Positions 15,714 to 23,706 of a stretch of 27,477 bases of DNA are shown here, in pieces. How positions within the stretch are numbered: position 1 is the stretch's first letter; each line of letters starts with the position of its first letter. A program made the position numbers and the translations under genes. Source of the stretch: Bacteroidota bacterium. GTDB taxonomy: Bacteria; Bacteroidota; Bacteroidia; Bacteroidales; B39-G9. The notes below the pieces were generated by a model. It made no database searches, was not told the DNA's origin, and saw only the letters and a list, made by a program, of their open reading frames with translations. The stretch spans positions 1 to 27,477 of the forward strand of contig QMPG01000006.1 in assembly GCA_003648455.1 (NCBI GenBank), written 5' to 3'.

Positions 15714-17033
15714 TTACAATAAATTACTTGCCAATTCAGCTAAATAACTTCTCTCACCTTTTACTAAATTAACATGTGCAAATAATTTTTGTCCTCTCAT
15801 TTTTTCTGATAAATAAGAAAGTCCATTAGATTTTTCGTCTAAATAAGGGCTGTCAATTTGTTGAATATCTCCGGTGAAAATTATTTTTGTTCCTTCGCCG
15901 GCTCTTGTAATAATTGTTTTCACCTCGTGTGGTGTTAAGTTTTGTGCTTCATCAACAATAAAAAATACATTTGATAAACTTCTTCCACGAATATAGGCCA
16001 ATGGTGTAATTATTAATTTTTCTTCTTTTAAATATTCTTCTATTTTAAGATATTCTTTACTTGTGGCTTTAAATTTATGTTTAATTACTGAAAGATTATC
16101 GAATAAAGGCTGCATGTATGGTCCAATTTTATCTTTTATATCTCCGGGTAAAAATCCAAGATCTTTATTTGAAAGAGGAACAATTGGTCGTGCCAATAAT
16201 ACTTGTTCAAATTTATCAATTTGTTGCAATGCAGCTGCTAATGCCAGTAATGTTTTTCCTGTTCCGGCTTTACCTGTTAGTGAAACTAGTTGTATTTCTG
16301 GTCTTGATAACGCATCCAGAGAAAAAGTTTGCTCTGCATTTCTTGGTTCAATGCCGTAAAAAGGATGTTTTACAACTCTGTTTATTACTTGATTTATTGG
16401 GTCGTAGTGAGTTAGAACGCTTGATTTATTGCTTCTGAAAATTGAATATTTGTGTGCATCCGGTAATTTTTTAAATTCGAAATCTTCTATTGGTACTCCT
16501 TCAAAATTTTTATACAATCGGGAAATTATTCCATCATCAATATTATCAATGGTAGGGATTACTTTATTAATTGCTTTTATATCTTTTATTTTACCTGTTT
16601 CATAATCTTGCGAAACAATACCAAGCGATTTTGCTTTTAATCTAAGGTTAATATCTTTTGTGATTAATACTGTGTCAGGTTTTTCTTTTCTTATATAATC
16701 TGCTACAGCTAAAATTCTGTGGTCTGGAATATCTTGAAAAAAAGAATCTTTTAACTCTTCTGAAAAAGGTTTGCCGGTAACAACATAAAGTTTTCCTTTG
16801 TTGTTGCCAAGACTTACACCTTCTTTAAAAAGCAGATTCCCCGAAACTTTATCTAATTCTCGGGTAAACTCTCTGGCATTATAGTTTATTATTTCATTAC
16901 CCTTTTTAAATTTATCAATCTCTTCGAGGACAACTATGGGAATTACAACGTCATTTTCATCAAAATTATAAATACATTTATGATCGTGAAGAATAACATT
17001 AGTATCTAACACAAAAGTTTTTTTATTGTTCAT
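15714..17033 (-). CDS. PhoH2-like protein: PIN ribonuclease domain fused to PhoH ATPase
   Basis: A 439-residue two-domain protein. The N-terminal PIN domain (about 1-140) shows KTFVLDTNVILHD with Asp10 and VIPIVVLEEIDKFKKG, plus VLITKDINLRLKAKSLG towards its end, the acidic set of a metal-dependent RNase. The C-terminal PhoH domain (about 225-430) has Walker A SLTGKAGTGKT (near 257), LARPIVPLSNKDLGFLPGD, Walker B VFFIVDEAQNL and IIFTGDIQQID. PhoH2 proteins of mycobacteria and Bacillus YlaK act as sequence-specific RNA helicase/RNases, often with a small antitoxin-like partner in mycobacteria. No such partner precedes it here. It is the first gene of a likely operon with the response regulator and SiaC-like gene, and is divergent from pncB. 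Confidence 0.92.
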   Translation of the reverse strand: MNNKKTFVLDTNVILHDHKCIYNFDENDVVIPIVVLEEIDKFKKGNEIINYNAREFTRELDKVSGNLLFKEGVSLGNNKGKLYVVTGKPFSEELKDSFFQDIPDHRILAVADYIRKEKPDTVLITKDINLRLKAKSLGIVSQDYETGKIKDIKAINKVIPTIDNIDDGIISRLYKNFEGVPIEDFEFKKLPDAHKYSIFRSNKSSVLTHYDPINQVINRVVKHPFYGIEPRNAEQTFSLDALSRPEIQLVSLTGKAGTGKTLLALAAALQQIDKFEQVLLARPIVPLSNKDLGFLPGDIKDKIGPYMQPLFDNLSVIKHKFKATSKEYLKIEEYLKEEKLIITPLAYIRGRSLSNVFFIVDEAQNLTPHEVKTIITRAGEGTKIIFTGDIQQIDSPYLDEKSNGLSYLSEKMRGQKLFAHVNLVKGERSYLAELASNLL

Positions 17034-17160
17034 ATTTGAATGTTTTATATTTATGATATATTCATGATAAAGTTAATAAAATTAAACGATTTATTAAAAT
17101 ATTACTTTTAAAAAAATGAAATTCAATAATGATAATATTTTATTAATACCATGTTTTAAT

Positions 17161-17168
17161 TATATTTG
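17161..17168 (+). promoter_or_regulatory. Promoter -7 element of pncB
   Basis: TATATTTG matches TAnnTTTG exactly and lies 52 bp before ATG 17221, giving a leader of roughly 45 nt. No clear -33 TTTG is seen about 20 bp upstream. The remainder of the 187-bp divergent region is AT-rich without other visible structure. Confidence 0.45.
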
Positions 17169-17220
17169 TTTTAAGTTGTAAAAAATAATAAGTTAATTTT
17201 AATTATAAAAATTGTATTAA

Positions 17221-18384
17221 ATGATTATTTCAATTCTCGATAATGACTTTTATAAATTCACTATGCAAAATGCAGTTATTTCGCTTTTCCCTAAAGCAAA
17301 AGTGAAATATGAATTTATTAACAGAGACAATACAAAATTTCCTGATGGTTTTGATATAGAGTTAAAGACTTATATTAATAATATGGGAAAACTCAGCTTA
17401 ACACAATCTGAGCAAGAGTATTTGGCAGATAAGTATTATTTTTTACCGCCAACATATCTTGATTTTTTAAATGGTTATCGATACAATCCTGATGAAGTAG
17501 ATGTTTCGATGAGAAATGGGGAATTGAAAATTTCTGTTGAAGGTTATTGGTACAGAACAATATTGTGGGAAGTACCTTTGCTGGCAATTGTTTCTGAATT
17601 ATATTTTATTAAAACAAGACAAAAGACTTTAAATAAAAATGAGATAGCTGATATTGCAAGACAGAAAGCAAGGCGATTTGATAAATTAGGTGTTAGAGTT
17701 GCCGATTTTGGAACACGACGACGTTTCTCTTTAGATAATCACGACCTTGTTGTTAAAGAGATGTCGAAGTATGGAAAAACTTCATTTACAGGTACAAGCA
17801 ATGTTTTTTTGGCAAAAAAATATAATATCTCGGCAATAGGAACACATGCTCACGAGTGGTTTATGTTTCATAGTGCAAAGTATGGATATACAATGGCCAA
17901 CAAATTATCGTTAGAACACTGGTCAGATATCTACAGAGGTGATTTGGGTATTGCATTATCTGACACTTTTACTTCAGATGTTTTTTTTAATGCTTTTGAC
18001 ACAAAACTTGCAAAACTGTTTGACGGTGTCAGACAAGATTCCGGCAACCCTTTAGAATTTGCAGATAAAACAATTAATCATTATAAAAAATTAAATATTA
18101 ATCCTTTATCCAAAACAATTATTTTTTCAGATTCTTTAAATCCAGACAAAGTAGAAGAAATAACTAATTATTGTAAAGATAGAATAAAGATATCATTCGG
18201 TATTGGAACGAATTTGACTAATGACGTTGGCGTTCGTCCTTTAAACATTGTGATAAAAATGACTGCTGCCAAACCCGAGGGGCAAAAATGGTTTAATACA
18301 ATTAAATTATCTGATGACTTAGGCAAAATAACCGGCGAAAACAGTACCATAAAATTATGCAAAGATGTTTTGGGGATAACATAA
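17221..18384 (+). CDS. pncB: Nicotinate phosphoribosyltransferase
   Basis: A 387-residue cytoplasmic enzyme converting nicotinate and PRPP (with ATP) to nicotinate mononucleotide, the entry step of the Preiss-Handler NAD salvage route. Signature segments are LDNDFYKFTMQNAV at the N-terminus, VADFGTRRRFS, TSNVFLAKKYNISAIGTHAH with the conserved His region, and FDGVRQDSGNPLEFADK for PRPP/phosphate binding. Length and order match bacterial PncB. The start at ATG 17221 is unambiguous and follows a -7 promoter match. It stands alone, divergent from the PhoH2-like gene and convergent with arsC. Confidence 0.96.
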   Translation: MIISILDNDFYKFTMQNAVISLFPKAKVKYEFINRDNTKFPDGFDIELKTYINNMGKLSLTQSEQEYLADKYYFLPPTYLDFLNGYRYNPDEVDVSMRNGELKISVEGYWYRTILWEVPLLAIVSELYFIKTRQKTLNKNEIADIARQKARRFDKLGVRVADFGTRRRFSLDNHDLVVKEMSKYGKTSFTGTSNVFLAKKYNISAIGTHAHEWFMFHSAKYGYTMANKLSLEHWSDIYRGDLGIALSDTFTSDVFFNAFDTKLAKLFDGVRQDSGNPLEFADKTINHYKKLNINPLSKTIIFSDSLNPDKVEEITNYCKDRIKISFGIGTNLTNDVGVRPLNIVIKMTAAKPEGQKWFNTIKLSDDLGKITGENSTIKLCKDVLGIT

Positions 18385-18386
18385 TT

Positions 18387-18510
18387 ACTAATTAATAATT
18401 ATTAATTGTTAATTAGTAAATAGTTACTAGTAATTCCTAATTCCCTACCGTTCCATATTTAGAGAAACCTGCCAGGTTTTTTTTATTCCTAATTCCTAAT
18501 TAAGAATTAG
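18387..18510. repeat. Low-complexity TAATT/CCTAATT repeat tract
   Basis: The gap between pncB and arsC consists of simple motifs: the inverted repeat ACTAATTAA/TTAATTAGT (18387-18417), two blocks of TAATTCC units (18431-18444 and 18485-18497) and the palindrome CTAATTAAGAATTAG (18496-18510) abutting the arsC stop. The terminator at 18465-18484 lies between the two blocks. Confidence 0.5.
18465..18484 (+). terminator. Terminator of pncB (AAACCTGCCAGGTTT hairpin)
   Basis: The palindrome AAACCTG-C-CAGGTTT followed by further T residues (T8 in all, 18477-18484). Short hairpins of this AACCTG/CAGGTT type followed by T-runs are frequent downstream of genes in Bacteroidota. It could also serve arsC less efficiently. 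Confidence 0.6.
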
Positions 18511-18933
18511 TCACTCACATATGTTTTTATAGAAATTAAAAAATTCTTGTTTTATTTCATCACGAATTTTTTTGTAAATCGTCAATATTTCTTCTTCAGT
18601 ACCGGTTGCAGAAGCAGGGTCGTCAAATCCAATATGCAACAGGTTTTTCACTTTTCCTGTAAAGACGGGGCAAATTTCTTTTGCATTATCGCAAACAGTT
18701 ATTACAAAGTCGAATGGTTGATTAATGAATTTATTTACATTTTTTGGTTTTGACTTACCAATGTCTATGCCAGCTTCTTTCATTACCTTTATAGCATATT
18801 TACTAACTGTTTTTTCAGGTTTTGTACCAGCCGAATAAACTTCCAAATTTTTGTTAAACGATTTTAAAAATCCTTCTGCCATTTGACTTCGGCAAGAGTT
18901 TCCTGTGCACAATATTAAAATTCTTATCTTCAT
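18511..18933 (-). CDS. arsC: Arsenate reductase, thioredoxin-coupled LMW-phosphatase type
   Basis: A 140-residue cytoplasmic protein of the low-molecular-weight phosphatase fold. The phosphate loop CTGNSCR has Cys9 and Arg15 (C-x5-R), and the two further cysteines needed for the thioredoxin-coupled redox relay are present as Cys81 and Cys88 in VCDNAKEICPV, spaced as in Staphylococcus plasmid ArsC (82/89). Asp105 in FDDPA is the general acid. It reduces arsenate to arsenite. No arsenite exporter or arsR lies next to it; the ArsR-type gene at 4422-4715 is 14 kb away. It is the only gene in the window ending in TGA. A terminator separates it from the decarboxylase operon. Confidence 0.92.
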   Translation of the reverse strand: MKIRILILCTGNSCRSQMAEGFLKSFNKNLEVYSAGTKPEKTVSKYAIKVMKEAGIDIGKSKPKNVNKFINQPFDFVITVCDNAKEICPVFTGKVKNLLHIGFDDPASATGTEEEILTIYKKIRDEIKQEFFNFYKNICE

Positions 18934-18941
18934 GAAAAAAT

Positions 18942-18985
18942 ATAAAAAAAGGGCAGTACTAAAAAAGCACTGCCCTTAAATATAC
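18942..18985 (-). terminator. Terminator of the methylmalonyl-CoA decarboxylase operon
   Basis: On the minus strand AAGGGCAGT (18977-18969) pairs with ACTGCCCTT (18957-18949) and is followed by a run of T residues. It lies 19 bases past the mmdB stop and before arsC, so arsC is probably expressed separately. Confidence 0.85.
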
Positions 18986-18995
18986 ATAAAATATT

Positions 18996-20639
18996 TTACA
19001 TTAAGAAACTTAACAATATACCGGCACCAACAGCAGAACCAATAACCCCTGCAACGTTAGGAGCCATAGCGTGCATTAATAGGTGATTTGAAGGGTCGGC
19101 AGCTAAGCCTAAATTCTGTACAACTCTTGCACTATCGGGAACAGCAGAAACACCGGCAGCACCAATCATTGGGTTAACAGGATTATCTTTGCTTGAGAAC
19201 CAATTCATGATTTTAGCAAAAATTACACCACCTGCGGTAGCAACCATAAATGATACTGCACCTAAAATAAATATTAAAATTGAGTCAGGAGTTAAGAATA
19301 CATCTGCTTGTGTAGATGCACCAACTGTTAATCCCAACATAATTGTAACAATATCAATTATTGAGTTACTTGCAGCATTTGCCAGACGTTTTGTTCTTCC
19401 ACATTCTTTTAAGAAATTACCAAAGAACAACATACCTAATAGAGGTAATGAAGTAGGCGCAATATAACCTGTAATTAATAAGGCAATAATAGGGAACATC
19501 ATTTTCTCTAATTTAGATACCGCTCTTGGAGGTTTCATTTTAATAAGTCGTTCTTTTTTAGTAGTCAGCAACTTAATAATTGGTGGCTGAATAACAGGTA
19601 CTAATGCCATATACGAATAAGCAGCAATAGCAATTGGCCCAATTAAATTTTTCACAGTTTCTCCATTAGCCATTACATTTATTCCGTTAGCTAATTTTGA
19701 TGATAAGAAAATAGCAGTAGGACCGTCAGCACCACCAATAATACCAATAGCACCGGCTTCAGGAGGTGCGAATCCAAGATATAAAGCACCAAGAAAGGTT
19801 GCAAAAATACCTACTTGAGCTGCTGCACCCAATAGCATTAATCTTGGTTTTGAAATAAGCGACGAGAAGTCAGTCATTGCACCAATACCCAAAAAAATTA
19901 ATGGGGGATACCAACCTTGTACTACACCGGAATACAAATAGTTCAGAACACTACCCGGCTCATATATGCCTAATTTAAGATTGAAATCCTGTGATTGAAA
20001 CATTGGAATATTACCAATAAGAATTCCAATCCCGATAGGAATTAACAATAATGGTTCATAATCATATTTTACTGCTAAGAAAATAAAAAGTAGTCCAACA
20101 ATAATCATAATGATATGTCCCAAAGTTGCATTTTCGAAACCTGAGAATTCCCAGAAATTCATTACCCCGGCTAATGCACTTGAATAATTTTTATATTCAA
20201 AACCACAATCATCTTTTAGCAATCCGTCATTATCTATGTGTAAAATTCTGTCGTTAAGGTTAACGGTTTCATTATTTGTAACATAATGATATGATATAGC
20301 ATTTGGGTCAGTATTTTTATGAAGATGAGTAATAACTTTTGGGTTAAAATGTAAATGTATTTTAACCTCTTTATTTTTAGTTTCCTCGAGACGCCAAGTT
20401 CCCGTGTATGTTTGTTTTGCAGAATCTAAAACAAAACTGTTATCTGCCTCAAAAGTAAAAGTTTTATACCGCTCAACTCTATTTGTAGAATTACCTGTAG
20501 GGTTTGGAATATATCCTCCGGAGCGGTTAACCCATTTGCCTTGAATTAATTTGCTTGCAATTTTATTATCATCGGCTTTTGTACTAAACTGAATAAAAAC
20601 GAATAATAAGGTAAATGCAACAAAACAAAATTTTTTCAT
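18996..20639 (-). CDS. mmdB: Na+-translocating decarboxylase beta subunit with extra N-terminal lipocalin-like domain
   Basis: A 547-residue membrane protein. Residues about 165-547 are a complete OadB/MmdB-type carboxybiotin decarboxylase that couples CO2 release to Na+ export: HIIMIIVGLLFIFLAV, IGIIGGADGPTAIF with Asp305 (the Na+-binding Asp of the family), and NPMIGAAGVSAVPDSARVVQ. Ahead of it lie a signal peptide (about 1-22) and a soluble beta-rich stretch (23-155) with KLIQGKWVNRSGG, FTFEADNSFV, TGTWRLEET and ILHIDNDG, resembling lipocalin-like Bacteroidota domains. OadB proteins are usually about 380-430 residues, so this is an extension of about 150. It would lie in the periplasm. Last gene of the operon, 120 bp after the biotin carrier gene. 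Confidence 0.93.
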   Translation of the reverse strand: MKKFCFVAFTLLFVFIQFSTKADDNKIASKLIQGKWVNRSGGYIPNPTGNSTNRVERYKTFTFEADNSFVLDSAKQTYTGTWRLEETKNKEVKIHLHFNPKVITHLHKNTDPNAISYHYVTNNETVNLNDRILHIDNDGLLKDDCGFEYKNYSSALAGVMNFWEFSGFENATLGHIIMIIVGLLFIFLAVKYDYEPLLLIPIGIGILIGNIPMFQSQDFNLKLGIYEPGSVLNYLYSGVVQGWYPPLIFLGIGAMTDFSSLISKPRLMLLGAAAQVGIFATFLGALYLGFAPPEAGAIGIIGGADGPTAIFLSSKLANGINVMANGETVKNLIGPIAIAAYSYMALVPVIQPPIIKLLTTKKERLIKMKPPRAVSKLEKMMFPIIALLITGYIAPTSLPLLGMLFFGNFLKECGRTKRLANAASNSIIDIVTIMLGLTVGASTQADVFLTPDSILIFILGAVSFMVATAGGVIFAKIMNWFSSKDNPVNPMIGAAGVSAVPDSARVVQNLGLAADPSNHLLMHAMAPNVAGVIGSAVGAGILLSFLM

Positions 20640-20686
20640 CTGTATATAATTTTATAATTTACTTTTTTACAGCAAATTAAATATTT

Positions 20687-20715
20687 ATTAAAATAAATTT
20701 TTTATTTATTTTAAT
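20687..20715. repeat. Perfect A/T-only inverted repeat between the biotin carrier gene and mmdB
   Basis: ATTAAAATAAAT (20687-20698) and ATTTATTTTAAT (20704-20715) are perfect 12-bp arms around T5. It sits 48 bp before mmdB within the 120-bp gap. It may be a weak internal transcription or mRNA-stability element, or chance in AT-rich DNA. Confidence 0.35.
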
Positions 20716-20759
20716 ACTGTTGTCATGAATTGAATTCAAAATAACAGCAAAAAATAAAT

Positions 20760-21185
20760 CTATTCAATTTCTAACAATACATCGTTTTGAAGAACGTTAT
20801 CTCCTATAGCAACTTTAATAGATTTAACAACACCATCTTTTTCAGCCAATACGTTATTTTCCATTTTCATAGCTTCCATAATCAATAAGTTGTCGCCTTT
20901 TTTAACAGTATCGCCCACAGCTACTAATATTTTAATAATACTTCCCGGTAATGGCGATTTAATTTCGTGTCCACCAATTGAAGGGGTCTTCACAATAACA
21001 CCTTCTCCGGGTTTTTCAGCAACTGGTTTTCTTACCAAAGTAGGAGTTTTTGGTTGTCTAACTTCACTTTGAACCTCAACTTGATATTTTGTTCCGTTTA
21101 CTTCAATGTCTGCAATTTTACCATCGAAATCATTTATTTCAACTTCATATTGCGTACCATTTATTTTAAATTTATAATTTTTCAT
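20760..21185 (-). CDS. mmdC: Biotin carboxyl carrier subunit of methylmalonyl-CoA decarboxylase
   Basis: A 141-residue protein. The C-terminal biotinyl domain (about 73-141) carries the attachment motif EAMKMEN with Lys107, within SPLPGSIIKILVAVGDTVKKG. The N-terminal 40 residues form a small conserved beta unit (KFKINGTQYEVEINDF), joined by a Pro/Lys-rich flexible linker (about 42-70) that lets the swinging arm reach both the carboxyltransferase (MmdA) and the membrane pump (MmdB). The linker is shorter and less Ala/Pro-pure than in Veillonella or Propionigenium. It follows oadG by 11 bp and is part of the same operon. Confidence 0.93.
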   Translation of the reverse strand: MKNYKFKINGTQYEVEINDFDGKIADIEVNGTKYQVEVQSEVRQPKTPTLVRKPVAEKPGEGVIVKTPSIGGHEIKSPLPGSIIKILVAVGDTVKKGDNLLIMEAMKMENNVLAEKDGVVKSIKVAIGDNVLQNDVLLEIE

Positions 21186-21196
21186 TTTTTATAAAA

Positions 21197-21556
21197 TTAT
21201 CTTTGTGGTAAATTTGTTACTCCATATATTTTTGAACTCCATGGAGAATATGTTTTAGCTGCATGCTTAATGGTTATAACATGAAATTCATCATCATGCA
21301 TTTCATTATCATATAAAAATAAAGCCATACTAATAGCAGCACTAACATCTGCTTCAATACATAAATCTTCGTCAGGAGCTACTTCCTTTCGTGTTGATTT
21401 AATAATATTTCTTTTTATTTTAATATGAATTAATTTTGGAATATTATTAAAAACAACAACCAAAATAATAAGAGCAATAAATACTATAGACCATCCGACT
21501 ATAGCAATTGTATAACCTTGATTAGTAATTAATAATAGATTATTTAATAAACACAT
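21197..21556 (-). CDS. OadG-family small membrane subunit of the Na+ decarboxylase
   Basis: A 119-residue protein with one membrane helix (about 16-38, TIAIVGWSIVFIALIILVVV) and a cytoplasmic C-terminal part containing VSAAISMALFLYDNEMHDDE, then ITIKHAAKTYSPWSSKIYG. This is the pattern of Bacteroidota OadG-type delta/gamma subunits, which anchor the carboxyltransferase to the membrane beta subunit. It lies 11 bp after mmdA and 11 bp before the biotin carrier gene, so co-translation is likely. Start at ATG 21556 fits the short periplasmic N-terminus. Confidence 0.88.
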   Translation of the reverse strand: MCLLNNLLLITNQGYTIAIVGWSIVFIALIILVVVFNNIPKLIHIKIKRNIIKSTRKEVAPDEDLCIEADVSAAISMALFLYDNEMHDDEFHVITIKHAAKTYSPWSSKIYGVTNLPQR

Positions 21557-21567
21557 AATTATAATTT

Positions 21568-23127
21568 TTAAAATGGAATATTAGAATGTTTCTTAGGAGG
21601 ATTAACTAATTTCTTAGTAGATAGAATTTCTAATCCTCTAATAATTCTAAATCTTGTATTTCTTGGTTCAATTACATCATCAATATAGCCATAAGAAGCA
21701 GCATTGTATGGGTTTGCAAATTTGTCAAGATATTCTTTTTCTTTTTCTGCAATAAATTTTGCTTTTTCGTCGTCGTTAGTCAATTCTTTTAATTTTCGAC
21801 TTTCTAATACTTCAATAGCTCCTTTGGCACCCATAACAGCAATTTCTGCATTTGGCCATGCGTAATTTAAATCACCACGTAATTGTTTACTGCTCATCAC
21901 ATCGTGAGCGCCACCATAAGATTTTCTTAGAGTAATTGTGATTTTTGGAACTGTTGCTTCGCCATAAGCAAACATTAGTTTTGCACCATTTGTAATAATT
22001 CCTCCATATTCTTGTACACTACCTGGCAAGAAACCCGGAACATCAACTAATGTTACAATTGGGATATTGAATGCATCGCAGAAACGTACAAAACGAGCTG
22101 CTTTTTTTGATGCGTCGATATCTAAAACACCGGCTAAAAAACTAGGTTGATTTGCAACTAAGCCAACAGGAGTACCGTTAAATTTACAAAATCCTATTAC
22201 AATGTTTTTTGCATAATCGCGATGAATTTCTAAAAATTCAGAATCGTCAACTATTGAATAAATAATATCTTTAACATTGTAAGGTTTGTTTGGATTTTCA
22301 GGTACAATTGTATTTAAAACATCGTCAACTCTGTCTATTGGGTCATTACAAGTAGTTGCAGGAGGATCTTCAAGATTATTTTGAGGAAGATAAGACATTA
22401 ATTTCCGTATTAACATTAAACCTTCTTCTTCATTCTCTGCTGTAAAATGAGACACTCCTGATTTTGATGCATGAATATTTGCACCACCCAAATCTTGAGT
22501 TGTGATGTCTTCACCTGTAACTGTTTTTACAACTTTAGGACCTGTAACAAACATATAACTTGTTTGCTCTGTCATCATAATAAAATCTGTTAAAGCCGGA
22601 GAATAAACAGCACCACCGGCACAAGGACCAAATATTGCTGATATTTGAGGAACAACGCCAGATGCTAAAATGTTTCGCTCAAATATCTCTGCATAACCTG
22701 CAAGGGAATTAACGCCTTCTTGAATTCTTGCACCACCACTATCATTTACTCCAATTATTGGAGCGCCAACTTTCATAGCCTGATCCATTACTTTACAAAT
22801 TTTTTGTGCATATGCTTCTGAAAGCGAACCCCCAAAAACCGTAAAATCTTGTGCGTAAACAAAAACTACACGACCGTCAATTGTTCCGTGACCGGTAACA
22901 ACACCATCGCCATAAAATTTTGTTTTTTCTAGACCAAAATCAGTGCAACGATGAGTAACAAACATGTCATACTCTTCAAAACTACCTTCGTCTAAAAGTA
23001 ATTCAATTCTTTCGCGGGCAGTTAATTTGCCTTTTTTATGCTGAGATTCTATTCTTCTCTCACCACCACCGATTCGAGCCTGTTCTCGTTTTTCAATTAA
23101 TTCTTTTATTCTATCCAGCTTCGCCAT
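21568..23127 (-). CDS. mmdA: Methylmalonyl-CoA decarboxylase alpha / acyl-CoA carboxylase carboxyltransferase
   Basis: A 519-residue carboxyltransferase of the crotonase-like family (PccB/MmdA). It moves CO2 from (S)-methylmalonyl-CoA to the biotin carrier. Family segments are [74 protein letters not shown] and [13 protein letters not shown], all intact and in the expected order. Sequence alone cannot separate MmdA from the propionyl-CoA carboxylase beta subunit, but the OadG, biotin carrier and MmdB genes downstream and the absence of a biotin carboxylase gene point to a decarboxylase. It begins 17 bp after mce. Confidence 0.95.
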   Translation of the reverse strand: MAKLDRIKELIEKREQARIGGGERRIESQHKKGKLTARERIELLLDEGSFEEYDMFVTHRCTDFGLEKTKFYGDGVVTGHGTIDGRVVFVYAQDFTVFGGSLSEAYAQKICKVMDQAMKVGAPIIGVNDSGGARIQEGVNSLAGYAEIFERNILASGVVPQISAIFGPCAGGAVYSPALTDFIMMTEQTSYMFVTGPKVVKTVTGEDITTQDLGGANIHASKSGVSHFTAENEEEGLMLIRKLMSYLPQNNLEDPPATTCNDPIDRVDDVLNTIVPENPNKPYNVKDIIYSIVDDSEFLEIHRDYAKNIVIGFCKFNGTPVGLVANQPSFLAGVLDIDASKKAARFVRFCDAFNIPIVTLVDVPGFLPGSVQEYGGIITNGAKLMFAYGEATVPKITITLRKSYGGAHDVMSSKQLRGDLNYAWPNAEIAVMGAKGAIEVLESRKLKELTNDDEKAKFIAEKEKEYLDKFANPYNAASYGYIDDVIEPRNTRFRIIRGLEILSTKKLVNPPKKHSNIPF

Positions 23128-23144
23128 GATTTTAAATTAATTAA

Positions 23145-23555
23145 TTATTTATTTTTATTTTCACAAAGTTCTGTTAATACTCCAAATGTTGATTTAGGAT
23201 GCAAGAATCCTATACTCAATCCTTCTGCACCATCTCTTGGTGTTTTATCAATAACTCTAACACTATTGGTTTCTGCATCTTTCAAACATTGTTCAATATT
23301 CTCAACAGCAAAAGCCATATGATGTAATCCTTCGCCTTTTTTTTCAATAAATTTTCCTATTGGTCCTTCAGGGTCGGTAGATTCCAACAATTCAATTTTT
23401 GTTTGCCCTACTTTGAAGAAAGCTGTTTTAACTTTTTGTTCTTTAACTTCTTCAATTGCGTAACATTTTAATCCTAAAACGTTTTCGTAAAAAGGAATAG
23501 CTTCTTCAAGGCTTTTAACGGCTATTCCAACATGCTCTATATGTGTTGGTTTCAT
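23145..23555 (-). CDS. mce: Methylmalonyl-CoA epimerase
   Basis: A 136-residue enzyme of the vicinal oxygen chelate fold that interconverts (R)- and (S)-methylmalonyl-CoA, linking the B12-dependent mutase product to the decarboxylase. The two beta-alpha-beta-beta units begin with HIEHVGIAVKSLEEAIPFYE and GLHHMAFAVENIEQCL. Metal ligands are His8, a Gln in KVGQTKIELL, a His in LHHMAF and a Glu in GVLTELCEN. The length is normal. It is the first gene of the operon and follows an exact -7 promoter motif. Confidence 0.95.
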   Translation of the reverse strand: MKPTHIEHVGIAVKSLEEAIPFYENVLGLKCYAIEEVKEQKVKTAFFKVGQTKIELLESTDPEGPIGKFIEKKGEGLHHMAFAVENIEQCLKDAETNSVRVIDKTPRDGAEGLSIGFLHPKSTFGVLTELCENKNK

Positions 23556-23585
23556 TTTTTATGATGATTTAAATTTTTTTTTTGA

Positions 23586-23616
23586 CAAAAGTATTAAAGT
23601 AAATATGTTAATGCAA
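23586..23616 (-). promoter_or_regulatory. Promoter of the mce-mmd operon
   Basis: On the minus strand TTG (23616-23614) lies 20 bp before TACTTTTG (23593-23586), a full match to the Bacteroidota -7 motif TAnnTTTG with a -33-like TTG. The expected start is about 25 nt before ATG 23555. The rest of the 151-bp gap up to 23706 is AT-rich with nothing else recognisable. Confidence 0.55.
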
Positions 23617-23706
23617 TGTTATATTGTTGTTTTTTAACATAAAATTAGAATAAAATTTGTAAGTTAAATATAAAAACTAAATAATAAAAAAAAATATTAC
23701 GATTAA

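Noticed and set aside
15972..16438. Overlapping open frames on + inside the PhoH2-like gene
   Set aside because: They are antisense to a clearly conserved ATPase domain, lack recognisable features and are explained by its codon use.
15714..17033. Toxin-antitoxin locus based on the PIN domain
   Set aside because: PIN fused to PhoH is a known full-length architecture, and no small antitoxin ORF precedes it in the 187-bp divergent region.
18387..18510. CRISPR-like array
   Set aside because: The TAATTCC units are 7 bp simple repeats without spacers.
4422..18933. A single arsenic-resistance operon (ArsR-type regulator plus ArsC)
   Set aside because: The two genes are 14 kb apart, each with other neighbours. 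The regulator's partners indicate sulfur chemistry.
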